IMG/VR virus record: IMGVR_UViG_3300045107_000881
Location: 1-42,832 of that record
DNA from: a virus
DNA: 42,832 bases
Reading direction: 5' to 3' (one strand)
Part shown: positions 1-6,529 of the stretch, piece after piece
Layout of the letters: each line of letters starts with the position of its first letter
How positions within the stretch are numbered: position 1 is the stretch's first letter
Notes under the pieces: model-generated
The model's database searches: none
What the model was told of the DNA's origin: nothing
What the model saw: the letters and a program-made list of their open reading frames with translations, nothing else
Translations under genes and position numbers: made by a program

Positions 1-564
1 ATGATCACTGCCATTCGCGAAGTCCGGCGGGCCAAGGGGCTGACGCTTGAAGAGGTGGCCGCCCGCTGCGAGCCGCCGACGACCGCACAGACGATCGGTC
101 GGCTGGAGATGGGCACGCGGACCGTCTCGGTGGGCTGGCTCAACCGGATCGCGAAGGCGCTCGGCGTCGATGCGAGCGATCTCGTTAAACTGCCGGACCG
201 GCCCGAGCTGCCAGTCGCGGCCCTGATCGGCCCCGATGGCGCACACGCGCCGCGCAAGACGGCCGTCGTGCTCCCGCCGCGCGCCGAACCGGCGCTGATC
301 GCGGTGATCGCCGAAGCGTCAGTCGGCGATTATCGTGCCGGCGACGAGATCTGGTGCGAGCGGCTGGCCCCCGAGGCTTTCGGCGCCGCGCTGAACCGCG
401 ACGTGCTCGTCCCCCGCCCGGCCGGGCGCTTTGCCTTTGGGCGACTGCTCGGGCGCGAGGATGGCAAGATCCACATGCTCCCGCTCGGCGCCGGCGCGCG
501 CCAGCAGGTCTATCAGGACCCGGCCTGGATCGCGCGCGCTGTCCGGTTGGTGCGCACGCTCTAG
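1..564 (+). CDS. XRE-family HTH regulator with degenerate S24-like C-terminal domain
   Basis: This 187-residue cytoplasmic DNA-binding protein has an N-terminal XRE helix-turn-helix at about residues 5-60 (IREVRRAKGLTLEEVA, then the recognition segment TAQTIGRLEMG). The C-terminal half, about residues 95-187, reads like the barrel of LexA/CI-type S24 domains (GDEIWCE, GRFAFGRLLG, IHMLPLG). I do not see the usual catalytic Ser and Lys context, so self-cleavage is unlikely. It stands outside the phage, just upstream of the tRNA-Val gene, and is probably a host chromosomal regulator. The window begins exactly at its ATG, so its promoter is not visible. A phage origin cannot be fully excluded. 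Confidence 0.8.
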   Translation: MITAIREVRRAKGLTLEEVAARCEPPTTAQTIGRLEMGTRTVSVGWLNRIAKALGVDASDLVKLPDRPELPVAALIGPDGAHAPRKTAVVLPPRAEPALIAVIAEASVGDYRAGDEIWCERLAPEAFGAALNRDVLVPRPAGRFAFGRLLGREDGKIHMLPLGAGARQQVYQDPAWIARAVRLVRTL

Positions 565-610
565 CCGCGGCTTGCGTCGCCGGCTCGCTTCAGGCAGAGC
601 CGCGTCGCCC

Positions 611-686
611 GGGCGGTTAGCTCAGTTGGTAGAGCATCTCGTTTACACCGAGAGGGTCGGCGGTTCGAGCCCGTCACCGCCCACCA
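611..686 (+). tRNA. tRNA-Val (anticodon TAC)
   Basis: A full cloverleaf is visible. The acceptor stem is GGGCGGT/ACCGCCC, the D-arm GCTC/GAGC, and the anticodon stem TCTCG/CGAGA around loop TTTACAC with anticodon TAC at 644-646. The T-arm is GGCGG-TTCGAGC-CCGTC, the discriminator is A at 683, and CCA is encoded at 684-686. The gene lies directly at the left border of the prophage, and tyrosine-integrase phages commonly integrate into the 3' half of tRNA genes. It is therefore the probable attL/attB. Its partial duplicate (attR) would lie right of 42832 and cannot be seen. Confidence 0.95.
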
Positions 687-754
687 AGAAAATCAGGCAC
701 TTAGCGCGATGTCCCGACAGGTTCGGGTGGTACGCGAGAACCGGCCAAGCGCTT

Positions 755-787
755 TGTTCGCTGGCTGTTCGCCTGCTGTTTGCCCCA
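755..787 (+). repeat. Three tandem imperfect 11-bp repeats next to the probable attL
   Basis: Three consecutive 11-bp units lie in the otherwise gene-free 687-821 interval: TGTTCGCTGGC (755-765), TGTTCGCCTGC (766-776) and TGTTTGCCCCA (777-787). The period is about one helical turn of DNA. Direct repeats spaced by one turn beside an attachment site are typical of integrase arm-type or excisionase sites, so I infer that role, but nothing here proves binding. Nothing else recognisable lies in 687-821 apart from a weak CCCGA/TCGGG hairpin near 712-726. Confidence 0.45.
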
Positions 788-824
788 CACCCCCGCGCCG
801 GTCTGTGTTTGAGGGAGGACGGTG

Positions 825-1016
825 ATGGCGGAAGTGACGCAGGCTGACCGCGAGACGGCCTGGATCATCGCCCGGTTCTTTCTCGGCAACAGCGGCAGCT
901 TCCCCGACGAACTGCGCGACGGGCGGATCGAGCGCCATTTCCTACTCGACGTGCTGGCGAAGCATCGCACCGCGACTGGTGATTGGCTCCCCGCCTCGCC
1001 GTCCGCCAAATCCTGA
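825..1016 (+). CDS. Small phage protein of the TQADRE family
   Basis: The 63-residue protein begins M-A-E-V-TQADRE. That opening is shared with the small gene at 41486-41713 (M-T-E-I-TQADRE), so the two appear to be paralogues. No catalytic or membrane motif is visible. A GGGAGG ribosome site at 813-818 fits the ATG at 825; a GTG at 822 is also in frame. It is the first gene of the plus-strand cluster behind the tRNA. Its function is unknown. Confidence 0.7.
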   Translation: MAEVTQADRETAWIIARFFLGNSGSFPDELRDGRIERHFLLDVLAKHRTATGDWLPASPSAKS

Positions 1017-1028
1017 AAGGTGAAGATG

Positions 1029-1226
1029 ATGAGTGAGGCAGTTTGGAAGCGATATCAGAACGACTTCAACAACCTAACCGACGCGCAGATCGACGACGAG
1101 ACGCGCCGATGCCGCGATGCTGTCGAGGAAGCCGAGGATTGGCTTGAAGCCGTTGCTGCGTGGGAAGCTGCTGGCAAGCCCCGCCGCGCCCTTCTGGAGA
1201 ACCCCCATGCTGGAAAGGAACTGTGA
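1029..1226 (+). CDS. Small hypothetical phage protein (acidic, helical)
   Basis: This protein of about 65 residues is rich in Asp and Glu (DAQIDDETRRCRDAVEEAEDW) and looks wholly helical. A GAAAGG ribosome site just upstream supports ATG 1029; GTG 1020 and ATG 1026 are in-frame alternatives. The stop codon overlaps the next start (TGATG at 1224-1228), showing translational coupling. I do not recognise its function. Confidence 0.6.
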   Translation: MSEAVWKRYQNDFNNLTDAQIDDETRRCRDAVEEAEDWLEAVAAWEAAGKPRRALLENPHAGKEL

Positions 1227-1402
1227 TGAAAGGTGATCTGCGCTGCATTGAAGGGCGTCTCTGGCGGCACGATCCCCACGCCGACGATCCCGACCTTGAA
1301 ACCGACATCGGCCAATGTCCCGACTGTTCCGGAGATGGCTGCGGCGACGATGGCGAGCCGGTGAGCAAGGCCGGCCGGTCGCAAAGGTGGCTCAATGGAT
1401 AG
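1226..1402 (+). CDS. Small Cys-rich protein with CPDCxGxGC motif
   Basis: A 58-residue protein that starts in the overlap of the preceding stop, with a GGAAAGGAA ribosome site upstream. It contains a CPDCSGDGC knuckle followed by Asp and Gly. A nearly identical knuckle (CPDCDGRGC) occurs in the larger Cys-rich gene at 37605-37967. This is probably a small metal-binding protein, but four well-placed zinc ligands are not obvious. Function unknown. Confidence 0.55.
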   Translation: MKGDLRCIEGRLWRHDPHADDPDLETDIGQCPDCSGDGCGDDGEPVSKAGRSQRWLNG

Positions 1403-1589
1403 CCTCTCCACACGCATCTCCGCCGCGAGCGGGCCGAGCAGGGAGCGCGAAGAAGCTGCGAACGTCTGCATCCACGCCGACCCCCGCTGCATCGATGATC
1501 CGTGCCCATATGGCATCTGGCGCGTGCTGTGCGATCCATCCCTCCGCGCCCACGAGCAGGCAGGAACGAAGGAAACCGACGATGAATAA
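1395..1589 (+). CDS. Small hypothetical phage protein
   Basis: A 64-residue frame overlaps the preceding gene by 8 nt and the following one by 8 nt. It has four Cys in its middle part (VCIHADPRC, DDPCP, VLCD), which could bind a metal. Its 3' coding end (1554-1576) matches the 3' end of the next gene (1849-1871) at 20 of 23 positions, so the two gene ends share ancestry. No family is recognised. Confidence 0.5.
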   Translation: MDSLSTRISAASGPSREREEAANVCIHADPRCIDDPCPYGIWRVLCDPSLRAHEQAGTKETDDE

Positions 1590-1881
1590 TCAGGACAGCG
1601 GCTATGCGTCGAGCGCGATTTGCTTCGCCGCCGAACAGATCAAGCAAGCATGGCAGGAGGCCGCGTGGGAGCAGATGCGCCCGAGCGTCGTGCTCAAGCC
1701 TGTGTTGTCCAAGGACGGCAGCATGTGGTGCGCTCTGCTCGGCGACGACCTGATGGCCGGCGTTTCCGGCTTCGGCGAGACACCAGCCAAGGCAATGTAT
1801 GCCTTCGATCAGGCGTGGCACAGCCCAAAAGGCTATCACACGATCCCGGAGCAGGCCCGAACGAAGGAGACGGGGAAGTGA
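1582..1881 (+). CDS. Hypothetical phage protein
   Basis: A 99-residue protein with a compact alpha/beta look (ICFAAEQIKQAWQEA; MWCALLGDDLMAGVSGFGETPAKAMYAFDQAW). The central part resembles short phage proteins with a DUF-type strand-helix layout that adjust to a GFGETPAKA motif. A GAAGGAAAC ribosome site precedes the ATG. It overlaps the next gene by 4 nt (GTGA). Function unknown. Confidence 0.65.
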   Translation: MNNQDSGYASSAICFAAEQIKQAWQEAAWEQMRPSVVLKPVLSKDGSMWCALLGDDLMAGVSGFGETPAKAMYAFDQAWHSPKGYHTIPEQARTKETGK

Positions 1882-2066
1882 GCGAATACCCCAACCGCGA
1901 GCAAGGTAAGCGGATGCTGGAAGCTATCGGCGACTTGGCCGGGGCGATCTATGCGCACAACATGGATCGCGACCGACGCGAGAAGGTGCGAGTGGCGCTA
2001 AGAACCTTGATTGACGAGGTGCTGATCGTCGCCGCCCGCCACCACCAGGAGCAAACCGATGACTGA
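1878..2066 (+). CDS. Small hypothetical phage protein
   Basis: A 62-residue helical protein that starts with GTG in a GTGA overlap with the preceding stop. The ribosome site is GGAGACGGGG. It has two amphipathic helices (GKRMLEAIGDLAGAIYAHN; VRVALRTLIDEVLIVAARHH) and no recognised motif. Its tail EQTDD resembles the ends of the two preceding proteins. Confidence 0.6.
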   Translation: MSEYPNREQGKRMLEAIGDLAGAIYAHNMDRDRREKVRVALRTLIDEVLIVAARHHQEQTDD

Positions 2067-2385
2067 ACCGAGCGAGGAAGTGCTGCGGGAGGCGCGAGCG
2101 CTGACGATAGCTGCTTGCCGCATCACCGGATGGGACGGCGTTGCTGCGCGCTTAGAGAAAGGCTGGACGCCCGAACCGGGCACGCGGGAAGCTGACTTGC
2201 TGGAGAGCTATTCCACCCTCCTCTCCGAACTCTCGCGCCTGCGGGCCGAGGTGGAGGTGTTCCGGAGGGCGTTGGAGGCGATCGTATCGATTTCGGACAG
2301 CGACGAAGAAGAGCTGTGGGCCGTAATCGCAACGAGAATGGCACGCATCGCCCGCACCGCACTCGGAGGCGCGCAACATGGCTGA
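2059..2385 (+). CDS. Hypothetical phage protein with coiled-coil segment
   Basis: A 108-residue protein. Residues 45-80 (LLESYSTLLSELSRLRAEVE...) form a probable coiled coil, which suggests self-association. It overlaps its neighbours by 8 nt on both sides. The junction with the next gene carries a 16-nt sequence (2372-2387) that is repeated exactly at the following junction (2565-2580). Function unknown. Confidence 0.65.
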   Translation: MTEPSEEVLREARALTIAACRITGWDGVAARLEKGWTPEPGTREADLLESYSTLLSELSRLRAEVEVFRRALEAIVSISDSDEEELWAVIATRMARIARTALGGAQHG

Positions 2386-2578
2386 TCCAGACGCCTACAC
2401 CTTTGAAGAAATCAGCGCCGAAGCCTTCAAGGCGCTGCCCGGCCATGTCCGGCAGATGAACGCGGTTCTCTACAAGTTTTCCGAAGGCGGTGAGATCGTG
2501 GGCCGCGAGGTATTTATCGATTACGCCCTGCCCTCGGTCTACTTCCGCGCTGTTCGCAAGGAACCGCAACATGGCTGA
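2378..2578 (+). CDS. Hypothetical phage protein
   Basis: A 66-residue protein beginning MADPDAYTFEEISAEAFKALP and probably folding as a small alpha/beta unit. Its start overlaps the previous stop by 8 nt (ATGGCTGA), and its own end repeats the same arrangement with the next gene. No known motif is visible. Confidence 0.6.
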   Translation: MADPDAYTFEEISAEAFKALPGHVRQMNAVLYKFSEGGEIVGREVFIDYALPSVYFRAVRKEPQHG

Positions 2579-2924
2579 TCTTGTCGAGACGCTGGCGCGG
2601 AAGCTAGCGAGCCGAGAGGCGATCGCTGCGGAACGCGGCGCGAAGGCGGATGCGGAGAGGTGGCGGCAGCGTATCGAAGCCGAGCCCGAAAAGCGCGTCA
2701 TGTTCGAGGGCTTGCAGCAGATGGCAGAGCGATTGGCTATCCGCGCCTTGGAGCCAGCCCGTGCGAAAGCTCGGGGTACGCTGCTCTTCCTCGCCGACAA
2801 CATCACGCCGAGGATGGTGGAGGCGGCAAGAGAGCAAGCGACGCATCGGGCTTCGTCCGCGATCCCTGAATACACGATGCGGATTATCCTCGCCGCCGCG
2901 ATCCGCGCGGAAGCTGGAGAGTGA
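2571..2924 (+). CDS. Hypothetical phage protein, helical
   Basis: A 117-residue, highly charged and largely helical protein (LARKLASREAIAAERGAKADAERWRQR). It starts at an ATGGCTGA overlap identical to the one at 2378. No enzyme motif is seen. It lies between two unknown genes in the same overlapping operon. Confidence 0.6.
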   Translation: MADLVETLARKLASREAIAAERGAKADAERWRQRIEAEPEKRVMFEGLQQMAERLAIRALEPARAKARGTLLFLADNITPRMVEAAREQATHRASSAIPEYTMRIILAAAIRAEAGE

Positions 2925-2926
2925 AG

Positions 2927-3097
2927 ATGCATATCCGCTTTACTGGAAGAAGAGGATGGAAGCAGGTGTTCCTCCTAACGCTCTGCGCAGTTGCGACGAG
3001 CGTTACGGGGGACGTCGTAGCGGTCGCCGTCTTTTTGTCAGCGGCGTCCATCATCGCGGCAATCTACGACGTACAACCGGGGAAAAGCGATGGATGA
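2927..3097 (+). CDS. Tiny membrane protein
   Basis: A 56-residue frame starts 2 nt after the preceding stop and overlaps the next start by 8 nt. After a basic N-terminus (HIRFTGRRGWKQ) there are two hydrophobic stretches, VFLLTLCAVATSV and DVVAVAVFLSAASIIAAI, compatible with one or two membrane passes. The charge pattern suggests a cytoplasmic N-terminus. Its function is unknown. Its place in a cluster of small accessory genes would fit a superinfection-exclusion or other cargo role, which is speculation. Confidence 0.6.
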   Translation: MHIRFTGRRGWKQVFLLTLCAVATSVTGDVVAVAVFLSAASIIAAIYDVQPGKSDG

Positions 3098-3350
3098 AGA
3101 ACTTCGCGCGGCCATTGAGCACACGAAGCAGCGAATAGCCGATGCCGTCCCGCCGCTCCCGACTAAGAGACCTGCGAAGCGACGCGAGGATGTCCCCACA
3201 AACGTCATCAGCTTTGACGGGCATAAGGCGCAGCGCTACATCGAGCGCTTCGGCTTGACGAACTTCTGCCGGCTTGTGAGCGCGAGCTGCCTTTTCGAGT
3301 TCAGAGGCCATCAGGTTCTCCAAAAGGTGGATCGCCCCCCTTTAACTTGA
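3090..3350 (+). CDS. Hypothetical phage protein
   Basis: An 86-residue protein starting inside the preceding gene. The first half is helical and charged (MDEELRAAIEHTKQRIADA), and a proline-lysine hinge follows (PPLPTKRPAKRRED). It is the last gene of the plus-strand small-gene cluster. A 104-nt gap to the PEP-CTERM gene follows. No function is recognised, and the last about 20 residues look poorly conserved in character. Confidence 0.5.
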   Translation: MDEELRAAIEHTKQRIADAVPPLPTKRPAKRREDVPTNVISFDGHKAQRYIERFGLTNFCRLVSASCLFEFRGHQVLQKVDRPPLT

Positions 3351-3425
3351 TTTACGACAAGAGTCTCGTCTCATCCCGGGGCGTTCACATCCGTTCCGCT
3401 AGACACGGTTGACCATGAAGCAGAG

Positions 3426-3452
3426 CCTCGCCCCTCAATCTCAGGGGTGAGG
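3426..3452 (+). promoter_or_regulatory. RBS-sequestering hairpin before the PEP-CTERM gene
   Basis: CCTCGCCCCT (3426-3435) pairs with AGGGGTGAGG (3443-3452) over 10 bp with one G-T wobble and a 7-nt loop. The 3' arm contains the only ribosome-site-like sequence (GGGGTGAGG), and the start ATG is at 3455. Closed, the hairpin would block initiation; opened by temperature, a protein or an RNA it would allow it. Upstream, TTGACC (3408-3413) is a possible -35, but no good -10 follows. Confidence 0.55.
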
Positions 3453-3454
3453 CA

Positions 3455-4009
3455 ATGATTCGATATGTTCTGGCTGCATTGGCGGCCCTGCTCACGTGCG
3501 CGCCGGCAAGTGCGGCAATCGTCTACGACCTGGATGTGGATGAGTACAACCCATCAGCCGCGCTCAGCGCCGACCTGCCCAACGGCACTTACGATATCGA
3601 GATGACGAGTTCGATGCAGGCTTTGCTGCGCGTCTATTACTTCGTCGTGTACCGGAGATGCAGCCCTGTGGACGGCGGAAGCTATTTTTGCATGCGCTAC
3701 AGCGGCGGCTATGAAGTCTGGAACGATTATTATGCGACGCCCGATCAGCCGCTCGTGCTCAATGGATTCGAGGCGCCGAACAGCATCCGGATCTTCGATC
3801 CGAACAGCTCAAACTACGACGAAGAAACGCGACGCTATCGATTCATGATGCGGATCGAGAACGCGCCGGCCGGCTCCTTTGCGCGGCTGACCATACAGCC
3901 TGTGCCCGAGCCTGGCGCATGGGCGATGATGATTGTCGGCTTCGCCGCAGTTGGAGGCGCGCTTAGGGCAGGACGGCGCCTTTCGTTCCGACCGCAGGTT
4001 TCAGCGTAA
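3455..4009 (+). CDS. Secreted PEPxxWA-CTERM sorting-domain protein (phage cargo)
   Basis: The 184-residue protein has a signal peptide at residues 1-21 (MIRYVLAALAALLTCAPASA). A beta-rich, Tyr-rich body follows. The C-terminal sorting signal is PVPEPGAWAMM, then a hydrophobic span IVGFAAVGGAL and basic residues RAGRR. This is the PEPxxWA-CTERM signal, recognised by exosortases that anchor or release surface proteins in biofilm-forming alphaproteobacteria. No exosortase is encoded here, so a host enzyme must act. The frame runs 12 residues past the usual RR end (LSFRPQVSA tail), and its last 47 nt overlap the 3' end of the convergent spike gene. It is a lysogenic-conversion candidate. Base composition appears lower in GC than in its neighbours. 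Confidence 0.8.
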   Translation: MIRYVLAALAALLTCAPASAAIVYDLDVDEYNPSAALSADLPNGTYDIEMTSSMQALLRVYYFVVYRRCSPVDGGSYFCMRYSGGYEVWNDYYATPDQPLVLNGFEAPNSIRIFDPNSSNYDEETRRYRFMMRIENAPAGSFARLTIQPVPEPGAWAMMIVGFAAVGGALRAGRRLSFRPQVSA

Positions 4010-5744
4010 GGACGCTGCGCACCAGAGCGCGAATGGCGTCGGAACTGAGCGCGCCATAAGCGCCGGATAGAGCGCCGCTAGAGAACCAACAGCCGTCGCC
4101 GCCGCGCTTGGTGAACCCGCTCGCGAAAACGGTATCGGGGGAGTTGGAACCACCCGCAGCGGCGGTGTAGTCCACGAGAACATTGCCATCATTTGTCAGC
4201 GTGCCGGTGAAGCCTGGCGTCTGCCCGATCGTCGCAAACCCGACGTTGTTGCGCAGCGTCGTGCTCGAACTGAAGCTCTCACAGTTGCCGAACGGCGCGA
4301 AATATGGCTGGCCGAGCGCGCCCGGCAGGCCGTTGGTATTGACGGGTGCGTCAGGCGGGCACGTCTGCGTGTTATGCTCGGCGATGAGGTCCATGCCTTG
4401 CGAGCTGATCCCGTAGTTGCCGTTTCCTGCGAAGGCGCAGCCGACAACCACCACTCTGCCCCCATAGCTAACACCATTGTCTCGCGCGCTGTCCATAAAG
4501 AGCATGAGCATGTTGCGCTGGAGCATGACCGAATAGCTCGGCGGAACCATCGGCGCGATGATCCCGCTGGACTGTTCGATGATGACGTTGAACGGGCGCG
4601 ATCGCAGGCCAATGTGCTGCCAGCCGTTGACGGTGCCGCTCGTGTGCGTCGGCTCGGTCGAGCCGCGCGCCGCGGTGCCGATCTTCTTATAGAGCCGGCC
4701 GTTGGTCGCCATGAGGTGCTGGCCGTCGTTGATCGTTGTCGTGCTAGTTATGCTATTCGTGCCGGGTGGCGACAGATAGCGGCCATTCCAGCCGATGCAG
4801 TCTGTGCCCTTGCTCTGGAACGAGTCCGTGTGCGGCACGTCGCTATAGATCGGATAGTAGAGATCGGAACGATCCCAGGCATCCGTCCATACATTGTCAT
4901 AGCCCCAGTAGGTGATCTCGTCCGAAGGAAGCACGCCGTACGGGGCGGTGCTTTCGTTGTATGCAACCCCCAACGGAAAGGTGGTGTTGAAGAACTGCCG
5001 AATGAGGTTTTTGCTGACCTCGTGATAGTAGCAGCCCCGCAACTCGGCGCCTCCGCCCACGCCATAGAACGAGCATCCACGGACGATCGCGGTGTGCCCC
5101 CACTCGACATAGATCGGCGCCGGGAAGTTCTGCCAATCTGTCGGGCCTTTGCCGGACATCCACAGCAGCCCGAACTGACAACCTTCGAAAATCACGCGCG
5201 CTGCCGTAGTCGCGTCGATAGCTGCATTGTCCGATCGATAATCGATCTTGATCGTCCATGGCCCGTTGCCATCGAAGTTGGGATTGGCGTTGCCCGGCCA
5301 TTTGACGTTCCGAATGTGGAGACCGCACGCCTGGGTGATGCCGAGCTTGATCCGGCATTCGGTCGTCATGTTCTCGCCCTCAACGAGAACACCGCCACCA
5401 ATGCCACCGCCGAAGTCCCAGTTGTTGTTCCAGTTGATAGCCGCGCCGTCGAGCGCCGTCCCCTTTAGGATAACCTTGAACCAGCGGTTGGCGGCCTTGT
5501 TCAGTCTTGCGGTGTTCAAGGCAGAAAGGAAGCTGGCGCTGTCTGTTGCCTCCATCACGTCGCCCGGCGCGATGGCCTGCCCCTGATACCCCGGCCAGGC
5601 GTTCGCGCGCACCGCGTCCATTGATGCGATGTGGGTGAGCGCGGTACTCGACAGGTACGGACGGATTGATGGTAGAGCGCTCGGCGGCGTCGGCGTGACC
5701 GTCGCCCCCCGCAGCCGCAGCTTCAGGATGTTGCGATTGCTCAT
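3963..5744 (-). CDS. Tail spike or fibre with right-handed beta-helix, possible depolymerase
   Basis: The 593-residue protein is the last gene of the late operon. A short N-terminal segment (about 1-60) may attach to the tail. Next comes a long stretch with pectate-lyase-like repeats of the type VLVEGENM, LHIRNVKW, RVIFEGCQFG, IVRGCSFYGVGG, VVVGCAFAGNGNYGI and NTLRNNVG, characteristic of a right-handed parallel beta-helix. Such spikes bind, and often cleave, host capsule or O-antigen. The specific sugar cannot be told. It overlaps the upstream gene by 4 nt (ATGA). Its last 15 codons overlap the convergent PEP-CTERM gene. Confidence 0.85.
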   Translation of the reverse strand: MSNRNILKLRLRGATVTPTPPSALPSIRPYLSSTALTHIASMDAVRANAWPGYQGQAIAPGDVMEATDSASFLSALNTARLNKAANRWFKVILKGTALDGAAINWNNNWDFGGGIGGGVLVEGENMTTECRIKLGITQACGLHIRNVKWPGNANPNFDGNGPWTIKIDYRSDNAAIDATTAARVIFEGCQFGLLWMSGKGPTDWQNFPAPIYVEWGHTAIVRGCSFYGVGGGAELRGCYYHEVSKNLIRQFFNTTFPLGVAYNESTAPYGVLPSDEITYWGYDNVWTDAWDRSDLYYPIYSDVPHTDSFQSKGTDCIGWNGRYLSPPGTNSITSTTTINDGQHLMATNGRLYKKIGTAARGSTEPTHTSGTVNGWQHIGLRSRPFNVIIEQSSGIIAPMVPPSYSVMLQRNMLMLFMDSARDNGVSYGGRVVVVGCAFAGNGNYGISSQGMDLIAEHNTQTCPPDAPVNTNGLPGALGQPYFAPFGNCESFSSSTTLRNNVGFATIGQTPGFTGTLTNDGNVLVDYTAAAGGSNSPDTVFASGFTKRGGDGCWFSSGALSGAYGALSSDAIRALVRSVLTLKPAVGTKGAVLP

Positions 5745-6529
5745 GGCAGTTTCGCCTGAAAAGCGGCGATCACGTCGGCTTCTTCGCCGCTTGTGAGCGC
5801 GGCCCCCTGTTTGGCGCCGAAAGCGTAGATCCTTGCCTTGCCGATAGAGCTGCCAGCGTTGGAACTGAATGCCGCCACGCCGTCTGGGTTGTTGGCGTTA
5901 AAAGTTCCGTTGAACGTGCCGACCAGCGCTGTCTTGCTGTAGATCCTAATGAAACCCGGCGATCCGTTCTCGCGCCGGATCACTGCAATGTAATCTGTAT
6001 CGACCGATAGGCCGGTAGCCACAGGCGGGGAGCCGCCGCCCCCGTCGAACGATGAAAGACGAAGCTCGGACGGCAGGCCCGCCGTTACGATGGTGAAGAA
6101 GGCGTTGGAAGAGCCGGGGCCGATGATTGGAGTCCCGTCTGTGTGCGTGCTCCCCACAACGCGGAAGGCGACAACTTGCGTGTGCGGCTGGTTGAGGATC
6201 GAGGCTTCGTCGCGACCAATGAAGCGCACGCCGTCCGTACTTTCCACCCAGCGCACGGCCCCGGACACACGGTAGAGCGGACGCTGACCGGCCGTCGCTT
6301 GGCTCATGTGCCGTCCACTGCCCGACGTGTCATTCCATTGCTGCACCGTCTGATTGTCGGCGCTGACGTTGGTTGAGCCCGCATCCGTGAACAGCGAGGC
6401 GACTGCTGCGTCGAAATAGTATCGCGTCAGGATGGTGGCAGGATCGGCGCCTGGCGTGGGCGTTGGTGTGGACGCGGCAAGCGAATAGGTCCGCCCCATG
6501 TAGCGGGCGCGGCGAAATGCGCGGTTCAT
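5741..6529 (-). CDS. LamG/concanavalin-like tail protein
   Basis: The 262-residue protein has an N-terminal stretch of about 45 residues rich in Thr and Pro, then a sequence typical of LamG/concanavalin-like folds (VQQWNDTSGSGRHMSQATAGQRP, VRFIGRDEASIL, LSVDTDYIAVIRRENGSPGFIRIYSKTALVG). The final helix GEEADVIAAFQAKLP is also typical. It is probably a carbohydrate-binding tail fibre component working with the neighbouring spike. It is translationally coupled to both neighbours by 4-nt overlaps. Confidence 0.75.
   Translation of the reverse strand: MNRAFRRARYMGRTYSLAASTPTPTPGADPATILTRYYFDAAVASLFTDAGSTNVSADNQTVQQWNDTSGSGRHMSQATAGQRPLYRVSGAVRWVESTDGVRFIGRDEASILNQPHTQVVAFRVVGSTHTDGTPIIGPGSSNAFFTIVTAGLPSELRLSSFDGGGGSPPVATGLSVDTDYIAVIRRENGSPGFIRIYSKTALVGTFNGTFNANNPDGVAAFSSNAGSSIGKARIYAFGAKQGAALTSGEEADVIAAFQAKLP

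Noticed and set aside
4374-5468. Plus-strand frame of 364 codons opposite the tail spike
   Set aside because: Its sequence is Arg/Ala/Val-rich without family features, while the minus strand encodes an evident beta-helix protein. High GC content easily opens long shadow frames.
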